A stretch of 64,000 nucleotides of DNA from the NCBI GenBank assembly GCA_013423325.1, contig BLJB01000177.1, positions 310,001 through 374,000 on the forward strand, written 5' to 3'. The stretch comes from Usnea hakonensis. Lineage: Eukaryota; Ascomycota; Lecanoromycetes; Lecanorales; Parmeliaceae. The position numbers and the translations under genes were made by a program. The notes beneath the pieces are model-generated. The model made no database searches, was not told the DNA's origin, and was given only the letters and a program-made list of their open reading frames with translations. Of the stretch, positions 36,543-48,703 are shown piece after piece; the first letter of the stretch is position 1; each line of letters starts with the position of its first letter.

Positions 36543-36827
36543 GATGGAGGTAGTTCAATACGAAGCTTGTGAATTCTGCGGATTCTCTGTTGAACAACTC
36601 TTGTTCTGCCGCCACGAGATCAGGTAGCCTTTCGATACTCCGACCCTGTTGTATGATTCTCGAAGCAACCCAGATGTTTAATTTGTGATTTTCGCTTTGA
36701 ATGGTGATAATCCGGCTGTTTTTGAAACCCTGAAAGCCTGTCCGATGGTATCAAGCTCTTTGAAGGGTGGAAGGGCATTGGCGTAAATAAAGAAATCGTA
36801 GGCACCTTAAAATGGGTACTTGTCCCG

Positions 36828-37337
36828 CTAGTGTTTGGAAGACATTGTGATCGAGGAATGAGAATTTGCGAGGAAGACATTGGATGAGATTTCGATTGGC
36901 GTTTTGAGGCGGAGCGGCGATTTGAGGCAATTTGCATCCTTGTGGAAACGAGGCTCAGGCTTGGCTACGTGGCGCTGGTCTCCACGCGGGGACCTAAGTA
37001 TCTTCGGCCTCAGGATGTGTGACCTTACAAATGCCATTTGATCGGTTTCCAGACGAGGAAGCATGGACCTCGCCTTTGGTTGTCGCCATGTTCCTCAAAC
37101 ATTCTTGAGGGCTCCACGTTGTATCAGTGATGCGCTCTCACTCAGCAGAGCACACTGAAAGATGTCAATGAAATTTTTGACAATCGATGAAGACGTTGTG
37201 TAACTTATGTGAGATGTCAGGATACCGTGAGGGGGCGAGACACAGTGCCAGAATTTGTCCCAACAGGCGAAAGATTCAGTCGGTGACGGCGAAAAGACGC
37301 CTGAGCGCAGGATTGAGGAGGAAGACAAGGTAGCCAT
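36828..37337 (-). pseudogene. Unrecognised frame with one nonsense codon
   Basis: ATG 37335-37337 opens an 80-codon frame (Ser-rich start, then CWDKFWHCVSPPHGILTS), stops at TGA 37095-37097, and the same frame stays open to 36828 (about 88 more codons). The first part has some protein character and the second is basic. No family recognised. It may be noncoding. Confidence 0.2.
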
Positions 37338-37993
37338 CTTAAGAAGCCTTGTCGAGACGGCGGCTAGAGTCTCGAGCTCTTCCTTTTAGAAGCAGTTGAT
37401 CATGATTATTGAACTGATAGTCTAGGCGGGGGAGGAGAAGATGCCGAGCGCATTAAGCTTTTGGCTTGAACGTCGAAACTCCTAAGGGCGCTGGCGGAGG
37501 TGTATTTTATCCATGGCTTTATTGGTTTGGTCTAAACCAAATAGGGTCAAGCTGTAATTATGAGTCATGGTAGAAATAAGGTACGAAACCGAGCAGACTT
37601 TCTGGACCGAGAGACCACTATTGAGACTTGACAAAGAGTCGAAGCTGTTCGCCGCGAATGTGTGTTTGAGGCGAATATATGAACTAGATTCCAAATTCTG
37701 ATGACCTTGACACGGATACAGGAGTCATCATCAGTGTGTTCTGGTGCTTGGGGGCTGAACAAGGGTAGGCAGAGTTTCGTTGCTGCAAATTTCAAAATTT
37801 TCTGCAATCAATGTCAGTATCGATTTTAGACATGTATAAAAGGTCGTGAGTACTTACGTTGATTTGTCCGCCACAAATTGGAATCATGAGCTTGTCTTAG
37901 CTTCCCTGATATTCCAGGATACTAATCATCAGCACCACGTAGAGGTGCAAGCTCGTCGCTGATGAGGAGGGCGCCACCCCTCCCCCTCACAAT

Positions 37994-39234
37994 TTAGGAC
38001 TGTGAGGAAGCCCGTAAATGTTGCCCCCATGTCTCACCCGGGCTTCCTGATAGCCAGCCAGGAAGGGGTTGCATGTCAAGGCAATTCTGCATGATCTGCT
38101 TTTGTTTTTTCAGAAGCTCGATCTCTTGCTGCTTGCTTGACAGCTCCTTTTGATGAAGTCGCTCAAGCAGCTCCCGCTTCTCCCGCTGCTCGCGCTTCTC
38201 GTTCTCGAGCTCGGTCACTCGATTGACCAAGTCGGTGACGTTCTCGTTAAGCGCGTCGATCGCTGACTGCGCCTTCTTTCCCTCCTCTCTCGCCTCCTGT
38301 CTCTCCTTCTTCTTCTCCTTCTTGTCCCCCTCTCGTGTCATCTTCTCCCAACGCCTCTCTTCTCTCCACTTCTCGTCATCATCTTTCATCTTAGTCCGAA
38401 AGGACCACATGCGTGGATAATGGTGTTCGAGGCCATTCTGGTCATTGAACGCTAAGGCAGCAAAAGCGTACAAGCCCGCGACGATACCAAACCAGAAAGC
38501 CTCGTTCTTTGCCTTGGTGGCGATCTGGTGGGTGATACGCTCCGCTGGTGTTATCTCTATCTTGCATCTGCGCTCTCGTGTTTCTTTGTCACCTCTCCAC
38601 CTCTAACCATCGTCCTGTTTATTCTCCCGAAAAGACGAAATGTTCCACCCACACTCGGAGCACACCTGCCCTTCGACCCTGTCGCACTGCCGCCTCACTG
38701 GCTGTCTTGGGATTGCTCGACTCGAAGAATTGCTTGCAACCTGTGCAGGCTAGTCTCTTCGGCGGCTTGGTCCGACTTGCGCTGGTTTCGAAAGCGTGGT
38801 GCAAGTAGCGGCAGGCTTGTTCGCTGAGGTGTTTGGCGCACCAAGGTAGTAAAAGCGGATAAAAGAGTCACTATAACGCGCTTTTTTTTTTTGCCTTCGC
38901 TGCATTTCGATAAGTGACGCGGTCTGAGTAAGAAAGAGGTTCTCGAGTTCATCTAGGCTTAGAGTAGAAAAGTTCTCGTAAGATAACGAAGATCTAAGTA
39001 TCTTTGAATCGTACCTCAGATTGTCGAAGTAGAGTTCAACAGCAATCCACAAATTCATACCGTGGCTTTCGTCGTTATTATAGGCTTTCTTATCAGCCGG
39101 TATGAAAATTTTTCGTTCGAGATAGGAAGGAGCAGCTGTATCCTTGGGGTAGCCACGGTCGCGCAGGTCAGCTCTTGCCTTCTCTTGGGCTGGCCCCAAG
39201 CTGGGGTTGAGCAGACTTGCCCTGACAGGCTCAT
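37994..39234 (-). CDS. Possible multi-exon protein with membrane segment and coiled coil
   Basis: Two coherent coding stretches on the minus strand. The left one (37994 to about 38600) reads ATKAKNEAFWFGIVAGLYAFAALAF, a membrane-like segment, then a long charged coiled coil (Glu/Lys/Arg, about 90 residues) ending in PGWLSGSPGETWGQ. The right one (about 38800-39215) reads KKAYNNDESHG, LWIAVELYFDNLRYDSK and LSLDELENLFLTQTASLIEMQ and is interrupted by a run of A around 38880-38892 (minus strand). The exon joins between them and the true start are not clear. An ATG at 39232-39234 is out of frame with the right stretch without an extra intron. They could be two gene fragments. No family recognised. 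Confidence 0.35.
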
Positions 39235-39470
39235 ATCAATGATTCAAGAAGATTGCGTGTTGTAGCAATGAATTTAGTGAGGAGGAAGAAGAAGTTTGTG
39301 GTAATATTGAAGGATTTTGTGAGGTGTACGAAGCATGCACGATGTATTCACTTCAATCCTCATTTTTAGCGTATATATTATTGATGCGTGAATGGATTAC
39401 TTCCCTTTCTGTGCTTTAAAGATGATTTTACTGAGTTTCAAAGACTATGGAGCTCTAAGAACGTGTAAGA

Positions 39471-39958
39471 TTATGAAAGCGACCCGGGTATATTTCTCGC
39501 AATGGTATAAAGCGTGCCCTCCGTAAATATTGTGAACGGAAAGGTCCGATATACTGCTTCAGTCATTGTGAAACTTGCGGATTGAGACCCTTGCTGCATT
39601 CTCGTGGACTGAATCTGCCCTATTCCGGAAATCGTAAAAGCAAAGTAATGTCGGTCTTCCGGATGCAGTGGGATTGTCAAGTAGGCGTGCTTCAGATCTG
39701 CGGTAAACAGGCACTTATGCCTAGGTACACCTACATTCGAGGATCCGACGGATCCAAGCTTCGCTGACTACAACGCTCGGTCAGCTTAGCCGTGGGCAAA
39801 AGTCCGGGCTCCATGTACGGCGCAGGAGCAATTTCTGAACCGAATTTAGGCGGCTCGATTGACTCCTCCTCCACCCGACAGGACCAGTAATCTTGGTAGG
39901 AGGATCCGACATGGGTATCCGTGACATCTTTTTCAAAAGCTCTTGCCGTGTGACCCAA
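39471..39958 (-). mobile_element. Reverse transcriptase relic of a Ty3/gypsy retrotransposon
   Basis: Part of the RT palm. On the minus strand the peptide has TADLKHAYLTIPLHPEDR (motif A region with its Asp) followed by YFAFTISGIGQ, TRMQQGS and ASFTMTEAVYRTF, the usual order in Ty3/gypsy RT. Just upstream (39731-39958) a second frame carries a Pro/Glu-rich piece like the region before RT. Frames are shifted between the two, coding is lost soon after YRTF and no YxDD catalytic box is seen, so the copy is dead. No LTRs were recognised. Confidence 0.65.
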
Positions 39959-42900
39959 GGATCTAGCTACCCCTACTGTAGCGATGCCGTTCCGCGTTGC
40001 CTCTCCTATTATTGGGAGCTTTTCGAGTCTTGAATGTAGTGTTTTCCAGTTAGAATACGAGTACCGTTAGGGTAATGCAAGGAGGTAATGTATATAGAAA
40101 ACTTACTACCTAGAAAGTCTGTTACAAAGGCTTCCGTAGCCTCCTATAATGCCTCTAACGCGAAACGCTGAATCCTAAGGCTGCCGACTGTACTATGGTC
40201 TTGCATGATCTCTCGCACTAGACGAGAGAATGGTATCTTTGGAAGAAGGGAATCCGTGGTTTTCTGGTATTTCTTGATCTCACGGAGGGCGACAGTCCCA
40301 GATTTCCAAACGCGCTTAGGCTTTCTCTGCAGTTTTGTTAGCCCATGTTATTCATAATGCATTACTCAGTTAGGGTTAGGTAAGAGCGCTACCTGGTCGC
40401 GAGACTAACCTTGTTGGTTGGCATATCGTATTAGAATCTCGATTGGAAACCAAGGTTTAGGTATTAGTGGAAGTATATCGTCAAGGCGAGGAGGCGTAAT
40501 GGTGGTACAATGCTTGAAGTAGTGTTATATAGTCTCTCACACGGACACACGAACCGCACATTAGGATCTAGACGTGACAACCTTGAATGTTATGCACATG
40601 TCTTCCACAACTCAGCGAACATCCATACGCTTGTGTTCATAGCAGTGCCAGATATTGAGCTGCGAACTCCATTGTAGCTTAACGGTGTGACCACTACGAG
40701 GAAACGCATCCTGGACGTTGACACTTTTTGTTTTTGGGCTGTCGCACAGGGTATCAGGATCTGATATTTCTTCCGATGAAATGGTGAAGTTCCCGTTTGC
40801 ATAGGACGAGTCCCGTCCCTGGATGTCGCCCAAGTCGACTGTTATCCAGCTGAGGGCCTTCTTCTTGTGAGAGAAATAGGACCCACCAGGGGTGTTTTTT
40901 GAAGTGGCGCCCGTGCATTGTCAACACATAAGTCTTGGTTAAATGAGTGGCCCCCTCAGTACGCTTTTCAAAGTCTTCTTGTAGGGTGCTTAGTACTGGC
41001 ATCTTTTTCCGCGAGACCCACATTTATCAAGGACAGGGTGTCTTCTCCACAAGTAATCGGTCCCCTCAGGAAATCGGTTTCCAATCCTCCGTACCTATTC
41101 CAGCATCCTATCTCCCGTTCACAATGTACGTACCGGACCATCTGCTCTGTCGCAGCGTCCCTCTTCTTCTCACTTATCATACCACAGGAGTATGTACCGT
41201 AGATAGCGACCTTCGGACAGGTCTTGACAGGCATCGCTGCTTGAGGAGGAGGAGGAGGCAGAAGTTAGCGTTGTGCTTCCACCTTTGCTTTAGCGAGGCC
41301 GAGGACAAGGCTCATCATAGACACGCTTCTATATCGACGAATGTCAAATGAATAATGAAGTTTGTATGTTGTATCTCTTCGTGATTCCGTAGACCAAGTC
41401 TAAGCAATTCAACATCCTTGAGAAGTTGCCGTAGTGTGACTTCTGGAACGCTCTAAAGCCGAATTCAATTGATAATCTCTTCAATATTAAGTTGTATGCT
41501 AGTGCTAGTGCTGAGGGTTTTGGGCAACGAATTGTAGAAAGTTGAGCGAGTACTCATTCTAGTCAAGGATTTCATGAGCTGTTACTGTGCCGTCTCTTGT
41601 CTGTCTGAGTGAGCTCTTACTTCGTTCAATAAACGTATCAAAGTCTGATATAAACAGAGCGTACCTCAGCCGTCGTCTTTGGTATTGCTTTGGGTATTGT
41701 TTAGAGCATCGTCTACAGTTTTCAGGTCTCTGGGTAGCACGCGCGAATCGTAGGGGTCATTCCAAAGAAGCATTCCATCTTCGTTCGGATCGTCTTGAGT
41801 GTTCTCCTCAGCTAACTTCTTGTCGAAAGCCGCCTTCTGTTTTTGCTCTTATGGCATTCGGTTTCTTCTCGAAGTTTATTGGCTTTTCGTATGTGAGACG
41901 GAAGATTTGCCCTCTTATGCTTCGCTTCGCCTTCCCCGTTCTCAAATAGTCACTGTTCTCCAGACTGGAGTCTTGCGCCTGCTTCTGTTTGGTTTTAGCT
42001 TGCGTTGCTCTGGGGTTGTGCAGATTGGGGATTTATAGCATGTGTTCGCGTTCTACTTCTTGATCCTTTTCCCGCCCTTTCTCTCTGCCCTCTTCCACCC
42101 AACATGAACCCCCTCGTTATCAAAGACCCTTTCCCCAATAATGCCATTCGACATACACGGCTGGTCGCCGTATTCCGCGCAGTTACAGACATTGTTGGTG
42201 AGCTTATCGTCGAAGTATACACACGGCTGTCTCAGGGAGGGAGCCGTCTTCAGGGGAGAAGTCAATTGGGAATTGAATACACAAACTAACGCTTTGGGTA
42301 CCAGCGTAAGAAAGTGACCCATTACTCGAACAGAGTAGAGTGATTGAAGTCTCATCGATTTGGATATTGTCAATGATCTTAGAACTCGTAGATTTATATG
42401 TATAGATTCAGAGTAGATTTTCCACAACTGTAACTCAATAAGACAAAATAGATGATCAGAGTGCAAGTATAGATCTCAGGAGCAGAAACCGGATGAAAGC
42501 TCTCTGCCATGCACGACGATTTGGAATATCTCCGATCAGTACAAAATTATTAAGTGCAGGACAATGGCTGTCAGCCACATTTTTTGAAGCGATGGTAAGT
42601 AATACTTTTGTCATACTGCAAAGCCACGAAGAAAGATGTGGGAATTATGGTGGTGAAAATCACGGGTAACTCATGTGGCGACATGACAAGTCAAGTGGCA
42701 TGTTGTAGCTGAGACTTCGATTTTCAACTGTACCGGTGGCGATCAGGGTAGGATCATGGGTAATCAGTGTGTGAAGATCTTGAGGAAGGGGTTATGAGAG
42801 GGAAGAGTATTACGGAGAAGAGCGGATGGTGATGATTACAGCGCTGAGTGCGATACACGAGTTGGGATTAAAAGAATAGGTACAGGAGATTACCATATTG

Positions 42901-43310
42901 TAGTAATAGGGTGTTGTGGTGTTGTTGATATGGAAGAAGGAAAGAGAGATGGAGAAATCGGATTGGCACGGGATTATTTAGTGAAGGAAGCCATGCTAGT
43001 AGGTTGTGAATGGTAGAGAAAAGGGAAGTGCAGGCGTTATCAGTGAATGACGCAGTGAGTGAATGTGGTCAGTGGAGGATTCTCAAGCAATTCCCTTGCT
43101 CTCACCTCCCAAACTAGAGCGACATCACGTTCGAAGAGTAAAGTGTGAGTAATAAGCTTCATATATGTCCAACTGCCACCAAGACCACGTTCAGCTCCTA
43201 CGAGCCCGAAGTTGTTCTTCGCCAATGAAAGAATGCTAAAAGATAGTTTCGATCCTTGTAAAGCTGAAGCTTTATCCTGACCACTTTCCAAAGCTGGTCC
43301 ATCTTGTCGC
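39959..43310. other. 3.3 kb of decayed or unassigned sequence
   Basis: Likely further retroelement debris around the RT relic. On the minus strand at 40600-41234 several frames carry short protein-like pieces (a Cys-containing KTCPKVAIYGTYSCGM start at 41234, then in a shifted frame NIWHCYEHK near 40620), which might be a broken secreted protein gene; I could not build a consistent exon chain. 40369-40381 contains GTTAGGGTTAGG. No other gene is supported. Confidence 0.4.
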
Positions 43311-44088
43311 TCACTTTCTGGCTGGGTACTCCTGTGGTCTCTCGCCAACGTCGGCCGCGGCCATCATTGCCCCTGCAAGCGGACCAGGCCACTTTTCGCG
43401 GATATAGGCCGCAACCATATCTTGCCCGTTCGTAATGCCTCCTTTGAGAAAGGTTCCATGTCAGTTAAAATACCTCCGACGTCACATAGAGTAGAAACGT
43501 AGAGCAGGAACGTAGAGTAGGAAGAAGAGACTCACCACTAGTCCAAAGATTTCCATCACTAACCCATCTCTTCTCCTCCCAGTTCGCTTCTGGAAACTTT
43601 TGCATGAGGTCCGGCAGCAACTCCCTAGGACCGGTCGTACGCTTGCCGTGAAAGAGCCCTGAGTATCCGGTTGGATAGATTGCGGTACATACGCTCAACA
43701 CATCCGTCCCGTTGTCGTAGTGCCCCTTGATGAAGCCGTTCACTGCATCGGTCGGCTTGTAAAGAAAAGGATCCGGCCCGGGAATCAACAAGATATCCAG
43801 GGTCTTTTCTCCGCCTTTTTTGGTAGGGGCGCAAGTCTTGTCAGCGATGGAGGCATGGACGCGCACCCCTATGTTCGCGGTACATTCGTGGACTTCGTTG
43901 GGGCCATTCTGGTTGATGTAGATGATCTCCATAGGCACGGCGTCTGCCTTGACGGAATCTGGCAGGAAGGGAAGGGTGGAGACGTAGGATTTCGAAAGCA
44001 TGTTGAAGAGATCAATGGGGGAGAAATCGAGGAGTTGAGGGGTGTCAATGAGGAGGACACCGATACGAGTTGCAGTCTGGGGAGCCAT
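43311..44088 (-). CDS. DJ-1/PfpI (ThiJ) family protein
   Basis: Class I glutamine amidotransferase-like fold; relatives include isonitrile hydratases, chaperones and glyoxalase III-type enzymes, so the reaction is open. Exons 43536-44088 and 43311-43441 (intron 94 nt) give 684 nt, 227 aa. The N-terminus has the beta-strand RIGVLLIDTPQLLDFSPIDLF with the Asp/Glu region of the family; DILLIPGPDPF is the central strand. The nucleophile elbow is DVLSVCTAIYP with Cys134, where most relatives have Cys-Thr-Gly rather than Cys-Thr-Ala. Then come GLFHGKRTT, W-V-S-D-G-N-L-W-T-S-G and GITNGQDM in exon 2, the usual C-terminal order. About 180 residues is common, and 227 fits the fungal form. Promoter lies to the right. 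Confidence 0.88.
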
Positions 44089-44670
44089 TTTTAAGTCGAC
44101 TGATTTTTGTGAAACGGTGATTTAGTAGTACTTGGTGGTCTTTGGTGATGCAGAAGATGTGCCTTTATATAGCGTTTTGATCTCCACTCCGGTGTCTAGA
44201 AAGTCCGAACTGCGAAAGTGATTGCCATGGTAGTTAGGCAGCAATTCCAGCACGGAGGATTGTGGAGATCAGAGGATGAGGATCGTGGTGATCAGAGGAG
44301 GAGAATGTCGGTGATCGCTTATTCTTTCTCACATGGCTTACTATACCTTTTGCATCAAGCTTGCGCATCCCAAGCGCGATTATTACTACCAAATAAAAAG
44401 GGGTGTCAACACAAAAAACATCAGAATTCCACTTTAGCTCTATAGAAATAGCTGCTCGTATAAAGACTTGGATATTCATCATCTCTTACCAAGCATCTCA
44501 CTTACATGAAAATCTCAAAAAACATTAAATATCGATAAAAGATATCTTACAGTACTTTGTAAGTCAAACACAGGATTTTGTTAAAACCGCGCTAAGGAAT
44601 TCTCGATTACTTTAGGCAGCAACAATTCAAAGACGAGAGACATTCGAAAAAATCCCAACCAAAAGCCACA

Positions 44671-44922
44671 ATGTCGTCCACATTGATCCTTTACCACCAT
44701 GGCTTGACGACGGTCTCTGTACGTAGAGAGAAATCAATTGAAATTGCAAATCGCGGGCTAGGCAGCCGTATTCGATTGGACGACAGCCCTCAACCAACAA
44801 GCCACAGGAGTCGAGTGCGCTTCGAACAAGCCAAAGACAAACACTATTTCCCTTCTATGCTTGACCACATTGTGCTTCCAGATGCGTCTGTCTCCGACGC
44901 CGAGCTGACCGGCACGAAATGA
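44671..44922 (+). CDS. Possible small protein
   Basis: 83 codons with a good fungal start context (CACAATGTC). The product begins MSSTLILYHHGLTTVS and is otherwise polar with no domain. It would share a 582-bp divergent promoter region with the DJ-1 gene. A GTACGT at 44719 could be a splice donor, so it may be an exon of a longer gene, or noncoding. Confidence 0.25.
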   Translation: MSSTLILYHHGLTTVSVRREKSIEIANRGLGSRIRLDDSPQPTSHRSRVRFEQAKDKHYFPSMLDHIVLPDASVSDAELTGTK

Positions 44923-46163
44923 TGTCAAAGAATTTTTGCTATGACACGCCGTTGCATCCCTCGCTACTTCGGCGTTATTGCTTCACCGGCATTTCAAATA
45001 CTGTTTCCATTTAGCTTTTATGAAGTTAGTATGCTCAATATACTAGCTGAACCGTGGCGTCTGACAGAGGAGATCGTTTCGTCGGTAAGAAAGCAAGTAT
45101 GAGGGGAAGTGGAGGCAAATTGCCAAAGGTACGGCTGTCTATGAGCATCGACTTATGTTTGCAAAATCTTGATAGCAAGATAATGGGATAAGGTTTCGAG
45201 AACGTGTTCACCAGGACCCGGACTGCTGGGGTGACACGGAACATGTACATGTATCGACCACTTACGATGCAGTGAATACTAAATGAATCGAAGCTGTGAG
45301 GGTGTCCATGAATACAGCTGTTGAAAGCAAAAGACTCTTCGAAGCATTGCATCTTCGCACCGATCTTCTCCTTTGAACGCGCTTTGAGGTTCGGCTGATA
45401 CTTTCAGATCAAGTCTTCTTCTTGCTGGGTATAGACATGACAAGACACAAGTCGAAGATGATTCTGCATCAATCCATCCGTCATCGCATGCAATTGAGAG
45501 AGCGAGCAAGGAACTGCTTGTGAGGGAGGGCACAAAGCCCAGATCAAGCAGTCATCCCTAGACGCTGAGGCTGCCATTGTCGCACCAGATATCATCCAAG
45601 CCTGCAGTACAGTGACGAATCACCATCTTTGAGCCCATGTATCTGACATTTCATAGCAATTCTCACGTGACAATTTCACCTTATCCTTCTATCCAAGCTC
45701 AAACGCTGGTCTTTCTGAAGCTACTTTATCCACGAGACAAGTCAATCTCGCGGGCGGAGAAGAATGTACATGTACTCACTCATAGACATTTTCGATCTGA
45801 TAGATGGGCAAAAGGTGGAGAGCAGAATCCACTATTCACGCTTGGGTAGTTGTACATAGCGTAATAAATGGTATAGCAGACTACTAGAGTTCCCATCACA
45901 GACTCACATGGCGGAATCCAAGAAAAAAAAACACCCCGAGCATGCAGCACGCCCCCATCGCACCACCATCCCCCCCTGCCCCCTCCCCCTAAACCAGCAA
46001 ACCCATTCAATCTCCGAAACTACCCAAGAAATCCCTTCCCCCCCCCCAATTTCACACACCATCGCCTCCACAACCTCCTCTACTCCTACTCTCAAAACAT
46101 CTTATCTTATCTACATATGAGCCTTGCCTTGCCTTACTGTGTCTCAATGGTGGCCAATAGAAT

Positions 46164-46187
46164 TATGTATGTATGTATGTATGTATG
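46164..46187. repeat. ATGT microsatellite
   Basis: About six copies of the tetranucleotide ATGT in tandem. Confidence 0.85.
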
Positions 46188-47087
46188 CTAGTGAGTAGTG
46201 ATGGGTGGGGAGGTGGGGGGGATGAATAACCATGTGAAAGATTGGAGAAACAACACCCAGACAAAAGACGTCCTTGCCATCCATCGCACGGCCACTAGGT
46301 ACTAAGATATTTTTCTGTCCTACTGACAGCGTCACCAATCACCCCCCTTCCCTCCTTCCCTCGCAAATACGTAAAACATTCCCCTCCCCTCCCCTACCCT
46401 ATCCTACCCTAGCCTAGCCTAGCCCCTCCCTAGCGCAACCACGATCTTCGATCTCGCGCTAGATCTAGGGGAGACATGTAATTTCCGATCCATACCTAGC
46501 TTTCGATCGATCGGATCGGATCTGCCATTTTTTTAGGGTTTTTGCTATGTACCGTGCTGGGTTTGGGGGGTAAGGGGTAGGGGGGTGGTGTTTTGACTAT
46601 TTGGTTTGGTTATATAAGCGCGCCTGTTGTCGTCGTTGGCGGGGGATGGGGATGTGGGGTTGGGGTTGGGGCAGCGCACTGTACGTTAGAGATAGAGATA
46701 CTCGTGTTATCTTACCCTACCTACGGAGTAGAAGTGGATTTATCTGGTTCGCTTCTTAGCGGTGGGATCTTAGCTAATGATGTTGTTTCAATGGCTGCAA
46801 AATTTGATCCAATACACAGGGCACCTTGACGTTTTGGCGTCGTTGGCTTAACTCACTTCTGGAGTATCGTCGATCATCTCAACGTCAACGCAACGTCAAC
46901 GTCAACGCAACGTCTACTCCGCCCTTGTACCTCAGGCCATCCATCTTGATAAGATAGACGCAACATACTTGGGAAGGAAGGAAGACTTTACTTTTACCTT
47001 TACCCCGTCCCCCGTTACCCCGTTACCCCTCCTCCACGTACCCCTCTCGTACATTGTACCTGTAGAGCGCATGCGCGCTAAGCTGGT

Positions 47088-47115
47088 GATCCTGATCCTG
47101 ATCCTGATCCTGATC
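47088..47115. repeat. GATCCT hexanucleotide repeat
   Basis: Four full tandem GATCCT units and a partial fifth, followed by a duplicated GGGATGGGAGGCT at about 47117-47142. Confidence 0.85.
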
Positions 47116-48085
47116 TGGGGATGGGAGGCTGGGATGGGAGGCTGGGATGTGCTGTGAGTGCTTCCCTTTGTTACCTTTTTTGATAATGGAGGGGAGGGGA
47201 TTGTAATCTTGATCTTGATGGGTAGGTACTCGTACGTACAGGCGTGCGCTTGACTCACGTTTTGATTTCTTTCTTTCTTCCTCTCTTTTTCTTCCCTCTC
47301 CATCCCTTCTCCCTCCCCCCCCCATCCCCTTCCCCTCTCTCCCCTCCCCTCTCCCCCCATTCCCCCAAAGAATTCCTCCCTTCCCTTCCATTCCCTCCCG
47401 TCCCCTCCCGTTCATCATTTCGAACATAAAGTACCTTACCTTATCCACCAACCAACCAACCAGGAAAAGAAAATATCCTTCTACCTACCGACGGGGGTGG
47501 AGGAGGGGGGGGGGGGTTTGGATAAGGGCTGGTTTGTGGTTGGGTGGTGGAGATTATGGGGTGAGGGAGGTGGTAGGTATAGAGGGAGGGAGGGAGGGAG
47601 GGGTCTGAGTGAGAGGGGGGAGGGAGGAGGGAGGTTTTGGGATAGGGACTGAGTGAGTACCTGAGGTACCTACCTACCTTACCTTCCATGTTGGGTTGTG
47701 TTGCGTTGCGTTCTGCATTATCCCAAACCCAAACCCATCCCATCACCACTCATTCCCCCCCCCCTCACTCATCTCATCCTCAACAAACCCTCCTCATCTC
47801 ATCATCTTATCGCCTTATCAATAGCTCATCCTTTGGCCCCCCCCCCCTTCCTCCCCTCAAAATATAGAAGGAAAGTGAATCCGAGGGGAGGGTAGAGCAG
47901 AGCAAACCAATCCAATCCAAACACAAACCAAACCAATCCAATCCCTTTAAACTAATCCACCCCAAAAACCCATTCCCATCCATTTCCATCCATCCATCCA
48001 TCTCATCCATTTCCATCCATCGATCCATCCATCTCATCTTGTATATAAGTTTCATCTTACCTTATCCTATTTTGTCTTATCGTTG

Positions 48086-48470
48086 GCTGGCTGTATCGTT
48101 CGTTCGTTGGCTGGCTGCAAATGGAGGGAGTACAGGGGAGGGGAAAGGAGGAGAGGAGAGTACGGTAGAAGATAGAGGAGAGGAGAGTACAGGGGAGCAG
48201 AGAAGGGAAAGGGAGGGGAGAGGAGAGAAGATAGAGGAGGGGAGTATGGTAGCTAGAGTAGAGGGAGGGAGGGAATGGAAAGGGAGTAGAGGGGTGAGGG
48301 GTTGATGGGCTGGCTGTATCGTTCGTTCGTTCGTTGGCTGGCCAGCTGCAAGAAAAGGCCCAAAGGAAAGGGAGTAAGAAGAGCAGAGAAGGGAAGATAG
48401 AGGAGGGGAGAGGGAGAGGGAAGGCGGCTGGCTGGCTGATTAGGGGGGGGTGGGTGCGTGGTTGGTTGGT
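48086..48470. repeat. Imperfect direct duplication of a GGCTGG/CGTTCGTT block with G/A-rich spacer
   Basis: The block GGCTGGCTGTATCGTTCGTT, followed by one or two more CGTT units and GGCTGG..GCTGCAA, occurs at about 48086-48119 and again at about 48308-48351. Each is followed by a G/A-rich tract with AGAAGGGAA and AGATAGAGGAGGGGAG. A third GGCTGGCTG occurs at about 48427. This looks like a tandem duplication of about 220 bp with later divergence. Confidence 0.6.
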
Positions 48471-48669
48471 TGGTTGATTGGTATGGAGGGTATAGGTGTA
48501 TAGGTTGGTATGGAGGGGGAGAGGGAGGGAAGTATGGGGGGGGGGAGAGAGAGAACCCCAGCGTCGTATACAACATACCTAGAGCAAGCTAAGGCAGTGA
48601 AAAGATAAGCGTACTCGTACTCGTACGCGGAGAATCTAGCATATGTCAGATGTGAACATAAACATAGAC

Positions 48670-48670
<1 letters not shown>

Positions 48671-48703
<33 letters not shown>
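48671..48703. repeat. GACA microsatellite
   Basis: About eight tandem copies of CAGA/GACA. Confidence 0.9.

Noticed and set aside
46932..47749. Overlapping minus-strand frames of 100-142 codons
   Set aside because: G/A-rich or C-rich simple sequence with Glu/Arg/Gly or Pro/Ser products and no domain.
48671..48703. Tandem GACA array as a possible CRISPR-like structure
   Set aside because: A plain microsatellite without spacers; CRISPR is not expected in a fungal nuclear genome.
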